NCBI RefSeq assembly: GCF_030506325.1
Contig: NZ_CP120683.1
Location: 186,001-250,000 of the forward strand
Length of the DNA: 64,000 nt
Direction of reading: 5' to 3'
DNA from: Tunicatimonas pelagia
Lineage (GTDB): Bacteria; Bacteroidota; Bacteroidia; Cytophagales; Cyclobacteriaceae
Shown here: in pieces, positions 34,336-42,785 of the stretch
How positions within the stretch are numbered: position 1 is the first letter of the stretch
How the letters are laid out: each line of letters opens with the position of its first letter
Translations under genes and position numbers: made by a program
The notes under the pieces: generated by a model
The model's input: the letters and a program-made list of their open reading frames with translations, nothing else
Databases searched by the model: none
What the model was told of the DNA's origin: nothing

Positions 34336-36300
34336 ATGCTATTCACTATGTCTTTCTATAAATTTCGTTTATTACTCATTGTTGGTCTTTTATTCGTAGG
34401 ATTATTTTCAGTCAAAGCCCAGACTTCGGATATGCCTACCGAAGATGATTACTACCAAATCATCACGCTACCTACTCCTGAAGATGTACTACTGGAAGTA
34501 GGTGGACTCACAACCCTACCCGACGGACGGATTGCCCTTTGCACCCGCCGAGGCGACGTGTTCATTGTGGAAAATCCCAACATGTACGAAGGCACCTTGC
34601 CCCGCTACGTTCGTTTTGCTACCGGACTACACGAACCGCTGGGATTAACCTATCGTGATAATGCGCTGTATACCGCCCAACGAGGCGAGCTGACCAAACT
34701 CACCGACACCAATGGTGACGATAAGGCCGATCAGTACGAAACTATCTATCAATGGCCGCTGTCCGGGCACTACCACGAATATTCCTATGGACCCAAATTT
34801 CTACCCGATGGTAGTATGATGGTCACCGGAAATGTAGCTTTCGGTAGCGAAGAATGGTGGCGAGGAGAAAGTCGGGTTCCCTGGCGGGGCTGGACAATGA
34901 AGATTACCCCCGAAGGTGAGATGCAACCCTGGGCTACCGGAATGCGCTCCCCCTGCGGTTTAGGTGTGGTTGATGGTGAATTTTTCTACACTGAGAACCA
35001 GGGTGACTGGATGGGTTCGGGTGGAGTTTGGCATATCACCGAAGGAAGCTTTTCGGGGCATCCCGCCGGATTAGCCTGGGCAGAGAAAGATGGCTCTCCA
35101 GTTGATCTAACCGAGCAAGAGTTCTACGCCCAAATTGATATACGACAAGTTAAGAAGAACGGTCGCTACGTGAAGCCTGAAAATATAGCAGACGAAGAAG
35201 ATCCCGATTTTCTTTACGAGGCTAGCGAGACTTTCCCCGAAATTAAGCTCCCCGCAGCCTGGTTACCCCACGGTATTCTAGGTATCTCTAACTCAGAAAT
35301 TCTAGTAGATGAAAGTGAAGGCGAGTTTGGCCCATTCAGCGGTCAGTTGCTAGTTGGCGATCAGGGGCAAAGCAAAATTATGCGGGTTTCGCTAGAAAAA
35401 GTGAAAGGCGAATACCAGGGAGTTGCTTTTGACTTTCGTTCGGGCTTCCAGTCGGGCGTGCTGCGGATGACTTGGGGCGGAGATGGCTCGCTCTACGTAG
35501 GCGAAACTAACCGAGGCTGGGGTTCCGCCGGAACGCAAAATGCCGGACTGGAACGATTGATCTGGACGGGTAAAACTCCCTTTGAGATGCAAACTGTCCA
35601 CGCTGAACCCGATGGCTTCACCATGCATTTCACCCAGCCAATTGACAAGGAATCAGCCGAGGATTTAAATGCTTACAGCGGGCGTAGCTTTATTTACAAG
35701 TACCACGCCGTGTACGGTAGCCCAACCGTAAACGATGAGCCGCTGAAAGTTGCCGGAGTGAAAGTTGCCGAAGATGGAAAATCGGTTAGGGTAAAAGTGG
35801 ATAATCTCCGGCAGTACTATATTCATGAGATTATAGCGGCTGGAATAAAATCCGCCGAAAGTGACCACTCATTGTTGCACCCTACGGCTTACTATACCCT
35901 CAATAACATTCCTGACGGAGAGAAGCTACCCGCCAGCGAATGGGTCACTACCCGATTGAAGAAAACTAGTCAGTCCACTACAAAAAGAACAACATCCCAA
36001 GCCGCTATTACTACTCCTGACGATCCGAATGTGAGTGCGGCTGCTCCCACTTACGCCGATATTGAACCACTGCTGGTGAAAAATACTTGTACGGCCTGTC
36101 ATCAGGCTGAGCAGCGTCAGGTTGGCCCGGCCTTTAAAGATGTTGCGAAACGGAAGTACAGCGACGAAAAGATCGTAGAGCTAATCTACAATCCGCAACC
36201 GCAAAACTGGCCGGATTACACCCCAATGGCACCCATGCCTCAGGTTCCCGAAGAAGAGGCTTTGCAGATTGCCAAATGGATTAATTCATTAGATGATTAA
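34336..36300 (+). CDS. Beta-propeller dehydrogenase with C-terminal cytochrome c
   Basis: A 654-residue exported protein with a signal peptide (LFSVKAQTS). The main part is a beta-propeller similar to soluble PQQ-type glucose/sorbosone dehydrogenases (RRGDVFIVENP, PLGLTYRDNALYTAQRGEL, GLGVVDGEFFYTENQGDWMG, LVGDQGQSKIMRV). The C-terminal about 90 residues form a c-type cytochrome: CTACH binds heme, VGPAFKDVA and MAPMPQVP complete the pocket. It starts 1 bp after the DUF1080 gene, so they are co-transcribed. The likely job is oxidation of a released sugar with electrons passed to the heme. A cofactor cannot be proved. Confidence 0.88.
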   Translation: MLFTMSFYKFRLLLIVGLLFVGLFSVKAQTSDMPTEDDYYQIITLPTPEDVLLEVGGLTTLPDGRIALCTRRGDVFIVENPNMYEGTLPRYVRFATGLHEPLGLTYRDNALYTAQRGELTKLTDTNGDDKADQYETIYQWPLSGHYHEYSYGPKFLPDGSMMVTGNVAFGSEEWWRGESRVPWRGWTMKITPEGEMQPWATGMRSPCGLGVVDGEFFYTENQGDWMGSGGVWHITEGSFSGHPAGLAWAEKDGSPVDLTEQEFYAQIDIRQVKKNGRYVKPENIADEEDPDFLYEASETFPEIKLPAAWLPHGILGISNSEILVDESEGEFGPFSGQLLVGDQGQSKIMRVSLEKVKGEYQGVAFDFRSGFQSGVLRMTWGGDGSLYVGETNRGWGSAGTQNAGLERLIWTGKTPFEMQTVHAEPDGFTMHFTQPIDKESAEDLNAYSGRSFIYKYHAVYGSPTVNDEPLKVAGVKVAEDGKSVRVKVDNLRQYYIHEIIAAGIKSAESDHSLLHPTAYYTLNNIPDGEKLPASEWVTTRLKKTSQSTTKRTTSQAAITTPDDPNVSAAAPTYADIEPLLVKNTCTACHQAEQRQVGPAFKDVAKRKYSDEKIVELIYNPQPQNWPDYTPMAPMPQVPEEEALQIAKWINSLDD

Positions 36301-36379
36301 TGTGATGTGCATGCTCAAGTCAGTGTATTACAGCATTTAGTTAATCTCACCATATCAAGTCAGCAGGATACAAACATAA

Positions 36380-36509
36380 GGTAACGGTCTTGTGTATGAG
36401 TAGTAGCGGATTTCTACTCACAAACTTTTCAGTTTAGCACTGACTGTTTTATATTTATACTTTAGTTTTATCACTTAAACCGCTATTACTTATACATTGT
36501 GTTAGCCAC
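36380..36509 (-). repeat. attC-like recombination site A
   Basis: A 130-bp palindromic site. One arm, minus strand, is GTGGCTAAC followed by ACAATGTATAAGTAATAGCGG; the other pairs with it through CCGCTACTACTCATACAC and ends in GTTACC. The arm on the distal side has a few extra bases between core and stem. The AlkD-like gene ends inside it. It closes the array. Confidence 0.8.
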
Positions 36510-37208
36510 TGGATTTCTATATTCGGTTCTTGGATAATCCGACATTCTCAAATTATCTTTTTGTAATTCCGTTAAAGCATTTTTTGCAATCCACTTTGCA
36601 GATTTGCTCTCAAACTCCAATATTTCGTTGGCAGTTTCTATTGCTCTTTCATTAAGGTCAATATTTCGTTTTCCAATATTCCGCAATGACCAATTAACTG
36701 CTTTTTTAATGTACAATCTTTCGTCATTTGCCTCCCGCTTAATTATTGGAAAAAATTGTTCAAATAGTTCGTTTTCTGAAGTTTTATCTGCCATACAATA
36801 TGAAGCCATGGTGGCAAATCCTGCTCTCTTTTCAAATTCAGGTTTTCTTTTAGTCCATTCCAATATTTTAGAAAGTGCAAAATCACTTTTAGCAAATAGC
36901 CCCATAGAAAAACTGTCACATATTTCCCAGTTCTCAAATGTCTTTACCCATTTTTCCATTAATAGTTCGGTAACATCTTTTGGTTTAAACATTTTACTAC
37001 ACAAAAGTCGTCCTTCGTAAATTCCGCTATCAAAAAGTTGTAAAGCAAGTTCATTATCGTGTCCAATTTCTTTGGCTATCATTTTCAGCTCCTTGTGGTA
37101 AATCCCTAAAGAATTATTTGATATTATTCCAAAGCTTTTTTCTTTGAAAACAACCTTTTCTGCATCTTTCAAGTCATAAAGACATTCTATGATTTCGTTA
37201 TAAGTCAA
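36486..37208 (-). CDS. AlkD-like DNA alkylation repair protein
   Basis: A 240-residue all-helical protein of the AlkD/HEAT-repeat family, which excises alkylated bases. Family phrases: ALQLFDSGIYEGRLLCSKMF, WVKTFENWEICDSFSMGLFAKSD, RAGFATMASYCMADK, FIKKAVNWSLRNIGKRN (read IKKAVNWSLRNIGKRN). It is the second gene of cassette 1, directly after a DUF1801 gene with no gap. The last residues (NPVANTMYK) are encoded by the core and arm of the attC-like site, and the stop lies within the site. Promoterless, it would be expressed from upstream. Confidence 0.88.
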   Translation of the reverse strand: MTYNEIIECLYDLKDAEKVVFKEKSFGIISNNSLGIYHKELKMIAKEIGHDNELALQLFDSGIYEGRLLCSKMFKPKDVTELLMEKWVKTFENWEICDSFSMGLFAKSDFALSKILEWTKRKPEFEKRAGFATMASYCMADKTSENELFEQFFPIIKREANDERLYIKKAVNWSLRNIGKRNIDLNERAIETANEILEFESKSAKWIAKNALTELQKDNLRMSDYPRTEYRNPVANTMYK

Positions 37209-37532
37209 TTATTTTTTTGAGTTTATTTCGATAGCTTGCTTAACGTAGTATTCAACAGATTTTTTATTCAATTCTTTTTGTGGTAGAACTCTAATCGCTT
37301 TTCCTTTTCCTGTCAGTAAGCCTAATTTGTCTTCTATTTTGGCACCTTTCAGAAATCCGAAATCGATTCCATAAGGCATTGTTCGCATATGGCAAATTCC
37401 ACCTTTCTCATTTGAATAAGTCGTGATTCGTTCTTTTTTTGTTTCAACCATTCCGTCAAAAGACAGTAAAAATCCTCTTGCATTTAGAAATAATTCTCTG
37501 TGTTCAGATTCCAAATCTTTGTCGTATTGCAT
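37209..37532 (-). CDS. DUF1801-like protein
   Basis: A 107-residue protein with the small DUF1801/YdhG-like alpha+beta fold: RGFLLSFDGMVETKKERITTYSNE, then MPYGIDFGFLKGAKIEDKLGLLTGKGKAIRVL, which is the conserved core. The function of the family is unknown. It is the first gene of cassette 1, starting 24 bp after the cassette junction, and abuts the AlkD-like gene. Confidence 0.75.
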   Translation of the reverse strand: MQYDKDLESEHRELFLNARGFLLSFDGMVETKKERITTYSNEKGGICHMRTMPYGIDFGFLKGAKIEDKLGLLTGKGKAIRVLPQKELNKKSVEYYVKQAIEINSKK

Positions 37533-37548
37533 TGTGTTTCTTTATCTT

Positions 37549-37683
37549 GTGGCTAACGTTAAGTATATGAAAAGTAGGCGATTTCGAAGTATTAAACTTT
37601 CAGTTAAGAACAAAGTTTGATACGAGCCAAAATCCTTTATTTTACTACTATTTCGCTCATTTTTTATATACATTGTTAGCCAC
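37549..37683 (-). repeat. attC-like recombination site B
   Basis: A 135-bp site with ends GTGGCTAACG and TTGTTAGCCAC that are perfect inverted repeats over nine bases. The stem continues imperfectly (AAGTATATGAAAAGTAGGCGA against a matching arm of TATATAAAAAATGAGCG). It lies between cassettes 1 and 2. Confidence 0.8.
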
Positions 37684-37702
37684 TGGCTTTTTTATTCATT
37701 TC

Positions 37703-38131
37703 TCAAATTCCCAATGTAATCTGTTCCTTTACATTGTGATAAATCAAAGATGCTTTTATGCATTCTTTTAATGCTAATTCAGGGATTTTCTGGTTTAATT
37801 GAAAGACGATTGCTCGTTTCCCCTCGTACTGAAATTTGTGGTCAAAAACCAACCTAAAGGTATCAACTAATCTACTTGTACATTGGAAATACATTGCATA
37901 TTGGTCAGGTGTTTTTTCTTTCCAATCTATTCGTAAAGTACTACCGTTTTTAGTGACAAAACTCGGTTCTCCCCATTTCAAAGTTTCTTCCAAAACAGTC
38001 ACTCCTTCGGTTTCTTCGGCTGTTTCTACTACCAGTTCCCGAAGATGTTGCAATTTATCCCGAACAAAGTCGGGATAATTCGCAAAAACTTCATTTACTC
38101 TTGGGGCTGTCTTTAAGGTTAGTTTACCCAT
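37703..38131 (-). CDS. DUF1801 domain protein (YdhG-like)
   Basis: A 142-residue cytoplasmic protein of DUF1801 (VFANYPDFVRDKLQHLRELVVETAEE, LEETLKWGEPSFVTKNGSTLRIDWKEK, AMYFQCTSRLVDTFRLVF). Function unknown; members often sit near regulators. It is the third gene of cassette 2 and overlaps the effector-binding protein gene by 8 bp. Confidence 0.85.
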   Translation of the reverse strand: MGKLTLKTAPRVNEVFANYPDFVRDKLQHLRELVVETAEETEGVTVLEETLKWGEPSFVTKNGSTLRIDWKEKTPDQYAMYFQCTSRLVDTFRLVFDHKFQYEGKRAIVFQLNQKIPELALKECIKASLIYHNVKEQITLGI

Positions 38132-38597
38132 TCGTTTCTTGTTTTATACCTACATAAAAATCTACTTCCGCATCAGAAGGATTTTGTGCTTTTTCCCCGA
38201 AAATCTCAAAATCGGCATTATAGGTTCTGTCCAATTCCATTTCAAATATTTTAGACCATTGGTTAACGACCAAACCTTGCATTAAGTCTCCTTTTGCAGT
38301 TGTCTTGGTGTATGTTCCTCCACTAAATGATTTACCAACCATTCCGTTGGGAATGTTGTCCAAATTTTCAACTTTGCAACCAAGTATTGCCGTATAAGGT
38401 TTTGTATGGTCGCCTTCATAGTCCGTGTATAGCGAATAAATTTCAGTGCCAACTTTGTTTTGGATTTTTGTCAAAGTGTTCTCCGACATAAATTTTTGCC
38501 AAAGTTCGGCAATATCATTACTTGCTTTTCCATTCTCGTTTGTTGTTCTTATCGAGATTCCGATAATATTGAAAGGTTCAATTTTCACTTTTTGCAT
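38124..38597 (-). CDS. GyrI/effector-binding domain protein
   Basis: A 157-residue single-domain protein resembling the ligand-binding domain of AraC/MerR regulators (Cass2/GyrI-like fold): FNIIGISIRTTNENGKAS, AELWQKFM, YSLYTDYEGDHTKPYTAILGCKV and GGTYTKTTAKGDL, ending DFYVGIK. Such stand-alone modules bind small molecules. It lies 4 bp after the WYL regulator gene and overlaps the DUF1801 gene, so the three form an operon inside one cassette. Confidence 0.82.
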   Translation of the reverse strand: MQKVKIEPFNIIGISIRTTNENGKASNDIAELWQKFMSENTLTKIQNKVGTEIYSLYTDYEGDHTKPYTAILGCKVENLDNIPNGMVGKSFSGGTYTKTTAKGDLMQGLVVNQWSKIFEMELDRTYNADFEIFGEKAQNPSDAEVDFYVGIKQETNG

Positions 38598-38601
38598 CTT
38601 T

Positions 38602-39363
38602 TTAAGTTTTATGATTCAATGCAAAGGTAGATTGACCTTGTGCCAAAGGTATGTCAGGGGTGTTTTTATATTTTTCGCTGCATTTTTCAAGATACTCTTG
38701 CAAACTCATTTTATGAGGTTCAAAATGATTTTCCAAGACTTGCATTTTTTGAATGCAATCAAGGCGGAATGCTCTAAAATCTTTTTTAAGTCTGCAAAAA
38801 GCGATAAGAACCCAATTTTCCTGTGTGGTGTACAATGCAAATGGTTCTATCTCTCTTTGGCTTTGTTTGTTTTCCAATGACAGATAGTTAATTTTTACTG
38901 TCTGGTAATTTGAAATGGTTGATTGAAGTTGAATGAGATATTCGCTTGTTTTTTCGTTTTCACGGTTGTTTCGAACTTGTATTCTGTTGGATAGTAATTC
39001 CGTTTTTTCTTTTTGGGTGTATTTTAAGACCGATTTGATTTTTGTTATGGCACTTTCATATTGTTCGGTCAGGGATTGGTCTTTGTTTTTTCGAATAAGC
39101 TGCTCTGCTGTTATTAATGCGTTCGCTTCCTCTTGGGTGAACATAACTGGCGGAATTTTATAACCGTCCATAACCGAATAGCCTTTTCCCTCTTCCGTCA
39201 CGATTGGAATTCCCGATTTCTCAAGAGTTCGGATGTCACGATAAACCGTTCTAACACTTACGTTATGTTTTTCGGCAATATCCTTTGCTGTTACAATCCG
39301 TTTTGATTGTAATTGGATTAGGATTGCTGTCAATCTCGCAAGTCTGGGTTTTTCTTTGTCCAT
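38602..39363 (-). CDS. YafY-type HTH/WYL transcriptional regulator
   Basis: A 253-residue regulator. Residues about 5-60 form a winged helix-turn-helix (LARLTAILIQLQSKRIVTAKDIAEKHNVSVRTVYRDIRTLEKSG), and residues about 130-220 a WYL domain (YLSLENKQSQREIEPFALYTTQENWVLIAFCRLKKDFRAFRLD). WYL regulators sense nucleic acid or small ligands. It is the first gene of cassette 2, starting 24 bp from the cassette junction. A regulator inside a cassette with its targets is notable. Confidence 0.93.
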   Translation of the reverse strand: MDKEKPRLARLTAILIQLQSKRIVTAKDIAEKHNVSVRTVYRDIRTLEKSGIPIVTEEGKGYSVMDGYKIPPVMFTQEEANALITAEQLIRKNKDQSLTEQYESAITKIKSVLKYTQKEKTELLSNRIQVRNNRENEKTSEYLIQLQSTISNYQTVKINYLSLENKQSQREIEPFALYTTQENWVLIAFCRLKKDFRAFRLDCIQKMQVLENHFEPHKMSLQEYLEKCSEKYKNTPDIPLAQGQSTFALNHKT

Positions 39364-39379
39364 TTGTGTTTTTCAGCTT

Positions 39380-39513
39380 GTGGCTAACGGTCTTGTATAA
39401 GCGCAGTAGCGGTTTTCACGCACTAATTTTCCGCGTAGAACTAGACTTAAATCTAAACATTTTGTTTCGTTTCAGTACTTCCACCGCTATTGAGTTTATA
39501 CTGTGTTACCTGC
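39380..39513 (-). repeat. attC-like recombination site C
   Basis: A 134-bp site. The left end is GTGGCTAACGG and the right is GTTACCTGC; they are not complementary to one another but to the far ends of their own cassettes. The internal arms (GTATAAGCGCAGTAGCGG and ACCGCTATTGAGTTTATAC) pair imperfectly. Confidence 0.8.
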
Positions 39514-39517
39514 TGTT

Positions 39518-41776
39518 TTACTTTCTGTAATTCTCCAAAATTTTTGTGCTTACCCAGTATATATCTTGATTGCTCGTGTAAAAGAGGTATTTTCCATCTG
39601 CCGATACAAAAGGACATAATTCGTGCTTATCGGAATTAATTGATTCTCCCATATTTACTGCCTCAGTCCAATTTCCGTCTACGTCTTTAAAGCTGATGTA
39701 CAAATCTCCTTGGCCAAGTCCATTTTTACGGATAGAACAGAATATCATATATGACTCATCTAGTGCAATAAACACATCGGCCTCATATCTATTGGTGTTT
39801 ATGGATTCAGGTAAGATTTCGGGTTTTAAGAATTGTCCATTCTCATATTCAGAAAGATAGATGTCAAAAGCATAACGAGGTGCATCTTCGGTTTTATCTT
39901 TTGATGCAAAATAAAGCGTTCCTTCATCTGTAAAAGATGCATAATATTCATTCAAGGGACTGTTTACAGGCAACCCCAAATTTAACGGTTCAGACCACTC
40001 TGACTCTATGCTATCTCGCTCTACATACCAAATGTCTATGTCTTCTTTTTTTTTTCCATCAAGCGACCGATTAGATATAAAGTAAAGTCTTTTTTGGTCT
40101 GGTGAAAACATTGGGTCGTTATAGCTTATAGAATCTGATTCAAATAACTTACTCTGAGGTGACCAAACACCATCTGTTAAGTTTGAAAAATGTATTTCCA
40201 TAACGCCATTATTATCGACACCAAAATAGAATTCAGTTCCATCCTTGGAAAAAGTACATCCAAACTCGTGCCTGTTCGGTTTTGAAATGATATTTGGCGC
40301 AAACAATTCTGGTTCATTAAAGGGTAGTTTTTGCCCAAAATAGGTCATTGAATTGTCTGTTTCTGAGCCCACATTATCCTTCACTGAATTAATTAGCTTC
40401 TTCGGGTCATATCCAATTCCATTTTTGAATACTGTTGCTACTTCTCTGATTGTCTTTGGGTTATTCTCTAAGTCGCCATTAAGTACCACCAAATTTGCAA
40501 TTTTTCCTTCTTCAATCGTACCGATATCGTTTCGTTCTAGAAGCTTGGCACCGTTGGAAGTCATAACTTGAATAGCCTCCTCTGGCTTGAATCCTGCCTC
40601 AACAAATAATTCATAATTTTTTTGGTCACCAAAGCCTGGCATATTATGAAGGCCAGGGTCAAGACCTGCTACTAACAATCCTCCCATTTTAAAGAACTGA
40701 AGTTCGTATGCCATTGATTTGGTAAGCCATTCTTCTTTGAAATACCAAGCATCACCCTGTGCTTGTTTTCTTTGCTTACGAGTATTGTATGCCGCACGGT
40801 GATAAGGTGCCATTACCTCTAAATCCCTTTCGTCCGCTGCTACGTTTGCCTGAGCCTCAAAAATGGCTAATGTGGAACCTAAGGCTACTCCATTTTTAAT
40901 CAGTTTTTGTTGAACCTCCTTAACTTCATCGCTCTCAATGGCCAAGTTTGTTCTAAAATCATTATTCCCAACACAAGTACCGATTTCCCGTTCGGATGCG
41001 TGGTCATAGCTATGTATGAAGCCGTGTTCAATGGCATCAATACCGATTTCGGCAGCTTCGGCATAGGTCGTAGCACAAAGATGCCCTGTGACTTTTAGAT
41101 TATTTTTGTGTGCTTCATCAACAATTACTTTTAAATCTTGCGGTCTCGTTCCGGTATAAACTTTTAGCCATTTTACGCCTTTCTGTGCCCAGTATCGAAT
41201 GGTATCTCTTACCATTTGTTCGCTTGTAGACCTTATAAAATTTTGCCTGCCGTCGGGTCCTGTGAAATAAGGTCCTGAATTTATGATTTCTGGCCCAGGC
41301 TGTTCTCCATTGGCTATGGATTTTGCTATGGCTAATTCTTCATAAGGGTTTCCAGTTCCGCAAGTTTCGATAGTCGTCACGCCAGCAGCCAGATATAATT
41401 TAGGTGATGTTGAGAGCATTGCAGACCTTGGAATTCTCATATGGTTGTGCATTCCTATAATTCCTGGAATGACCGTCTTGCCTGACAGATTCATTTGAAA
41501 GAACCCATCTGGAACTTGTAGAGTATCTGAGTTGCCAATCTGGAAGATTTTACCATCTTTAATTAAAATAGTTTGAGAATCTTTTGGTGGGTTGCCCTTT
41601 CCATCAAACATTTTGACATTTAGCAACGCTACTCTTGATGAGTCTAGTGAAACGAAACTTTGTGTATAGTCTGACAATTTAACTCTTGAAGTTTGTGCCA
41701 CCTCCGTTTGTTTCTGTGCACAGCTTTGCAAGGAAAATAATATTGGAACAATCAAATTTTTAAGTATTCTTTTCAT
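39518..41776 (-). CDS. Amidohydrolase fused to PD40/TolB-like propeller
   Basis: A 752-residue lipoprotein (lipobox FSLQSC). Residues about 35-470 form an amidohydrolase-superfamily TIM barrel with GIIGMHNHMRIP (HxH), WLKVYTGT (candidate carboxylated Lys), TGHLC and IEHGFIHS metal histidines, and AGLDPGLH (Asp). The C-terminal 270 residues contain PD40-type blades (FSKDGTEFYFG, FSPDQKRLYFISNR, SADGKYLFYTSNQD). It resembles imidazolonepropionase/prolidase-like hydrolases coupled to a propeller. It is the only gene of cassette 3, starting 18 bp from its junction and ending 5 bp before the next site. Confidence 0.88.
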   Translation of the reverse strand: MKRILKNLIVPILFSLQSCAQKQTEVAQTSRVKLSDYTQSFVSLDSSRVALLNVKMFDGKGNPPKDSQTILIKDGKIFQIGNSDTLQVPDGFFQMNLSGKTVIPGIIGMHNHMRIPRSAMLSTSPKLYLAAGVTTIETCGTGNPYEELAIAKSIANGEQPGPEIINSGPYFTGPDGRQNFIRSTSEQMVRDTIRYWAQKGVKWLKVYTGTRPQDLKVIVDEAHKNNLKVTGHLCATTYAEAAEIGIDAIEHGFIHSYDHASEREIGTCVGNNDFRTNLAIESDEVKEVQQKLIKNGVALGSTLAIFEAQANVAADERDLEVMAPYHRAAYNTRKQRKQAQGDAWYFKEEWLTKSMAYELQFFKMGGLLVAGLDPGLHNMPGFGDQKNYELFVEAGFKPEEAIQVMTSNGAKLLERNDIGTIEEGKIANLVVLNGDLENNPKTIREVATVFKNGIGYDPKKLINSVKDNVGSETDNSMTYFGQKLPFNEPELFAPNIISKPNRHEFGCTFSKDGTEFYFGVDNNGVMEIHFSNLTDGVWSPQSKLFESDSISYNDPMFSPDQKRLYFISNRSLDGKKKEDIDIWYVERDSIESEWSEPLNLGLPVNSPLNEYYASFTDEGTLYFASKDKTEDAPRYAFDIYLSEYENGQFLKPEILPESINTNRYEADVFIALDESYMIFCSIRKNGLGQGDLYISFKDVDGNWTEAVNMGESINSDKHELCPFVSADGKYLFYTSNQDIYWVSTKILENYRK

Positions 41777-41786
41777 TTCTCAAATA

Positions 41787-41918
41787 GCAGGTAACGGCCA
41801 AGTGCAGCCGCAGGCTGGGCTTGTTGGCGTTGATCTTTTAATTACCAATATCGCTACTTAGAGCAACTAATGAACTAGCTCATCATTGCTAGGTTTGTGG
41901 CTGAACGATGTTAGCGAG
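41787..41918 (-). repeat. attC-like recombination site D
   Basis: A 132-bp site running GCAGGTAACGG to GATGTTAGCGAG. It has a weaker stem than the others (CAGCC pairing with GGCTG), but the terminal cores match the neighbouring cassettes as expected. Confidence 0.7.
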
Positions 41919-41922
41919 CGTT

Positions 41923-42633
41923 TCACAATTCATTTATCATTTGTTTCAATTCCTCGTAATTATCAGGTTTCTGATTGTAAGTTACGTTTTCAAATCCAAA
42001 TTCTAATTCCACCTTCAAGGAAGTAGATTGGGTGAGTTTGATCTGTTTAATTGTCCAATCTGGATTGCAAACATAGATTGCTCCCAATGCCCACATAGGT
42101 GCTTCATCTGCTGAGCCAGTGTCTAACTTCATGTTTGTCAGCAACAGCTTCAGCAATTCCTCATTTTTGGTCTGACAGATCAGTTCTTCAGTTATCTCAA
42201 GAATCGGATCATACTTTTTTTCATGATGGCTGATCCATTCTTCAGAGGTCTGCTCTCCAGCTTTTCTTGACTTAATGAAGCTTTGCTCTTTTTTGAAAAT
42301 ATCTCTAATTAAAGAAATTTTACTATCAGTAGTCAGTGTTTCAATAGATTGAATTCTGCTCCTATGTACGTAACCATATACGTTCCAAAATTTGTTAACA
42401 ATTAGCCAATTCTCACCCGCTTCTGGATGAAAGTAGAACAATTCATTTTTGTATATTTTATCAATAATATTTGACTGGCTACTCTTACCATCTCTTACAT
42501 TTGTATATCCATCAGCATCATTGATTATCGCCAGAGATGAATTTTCTCTGAGTTTATCTCTAAACGCTTTTGTGTCATCTTGCCCCAAAACTAGAATTGG
42601 AACAAGAACAAATGATATTATCAATCTTATCAA
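41923..42633 (-). CDS. Secreted SH3-domain protein
   Basis: A 236-residue exported protein with signal peptide (LVPILVLGQDD). A bacterial SH3 domain at about residues 35-100 reads DADGYTNVRDGKSSQSNIIDKIYKNELFYF, then WNVYGYVHRSRIQSIE. The rest is helical and of unknown function. SH3b domains usually bind peptidoglycan or proteins. It is the only gene of cassette 4, its start 24 bp from the junction and its stop 5 bp before site D. Confidence 0.85.
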   Translation of the reverse strand: MIRLIISFVLVPILVLGQDDTKAFRDKLRENSSLAIINDADGYTNVRDGKSSQSNIIDKIYKNELFYFHPEAGENWLIVNKFWNVYGYVHRSRIQSIETLTTDSKISLIRDIFKKEQSFIKSRKAGEQTSEEWISHHEKKYDPILEITEELICQTKNEELLKLLLTNMKLDTGSADEAPMWALGAIYVCNPDWTIKQIKLTQSTSLKVELEFGFENVTYNQKPDNYEELKQMINEL

Positions 42634-42649
42634 ACTCTTCTTTTTAATG

Positions 42650-42785
42650 CCCGCTAACGGGACGGCTATGAGTAGTTGCGTGGGTTAGCACGAAACTTTA
42701 CAAGTACACACCAAACCGAAAATCCGCGAGGATTTTCAGAAGTAGGCAAGGACAAGCAATTACTTATAGCCATTGTTAGCGGTTG
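42650..42785 (-). repeat. attC-like recombination site E
   Basis: A 136-bp site with the best stem in the array: one arm reads CGCTAACGGGACGGCTATGAGTA, the other, on the minus strand, CGCTAACAATGGCTATAAGTAA, sharing GGCTATnAGTAnTTGCnTG. The S41 peptidase gene stops inside it (CGC-TAA in the core). Confidence 0.8.
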
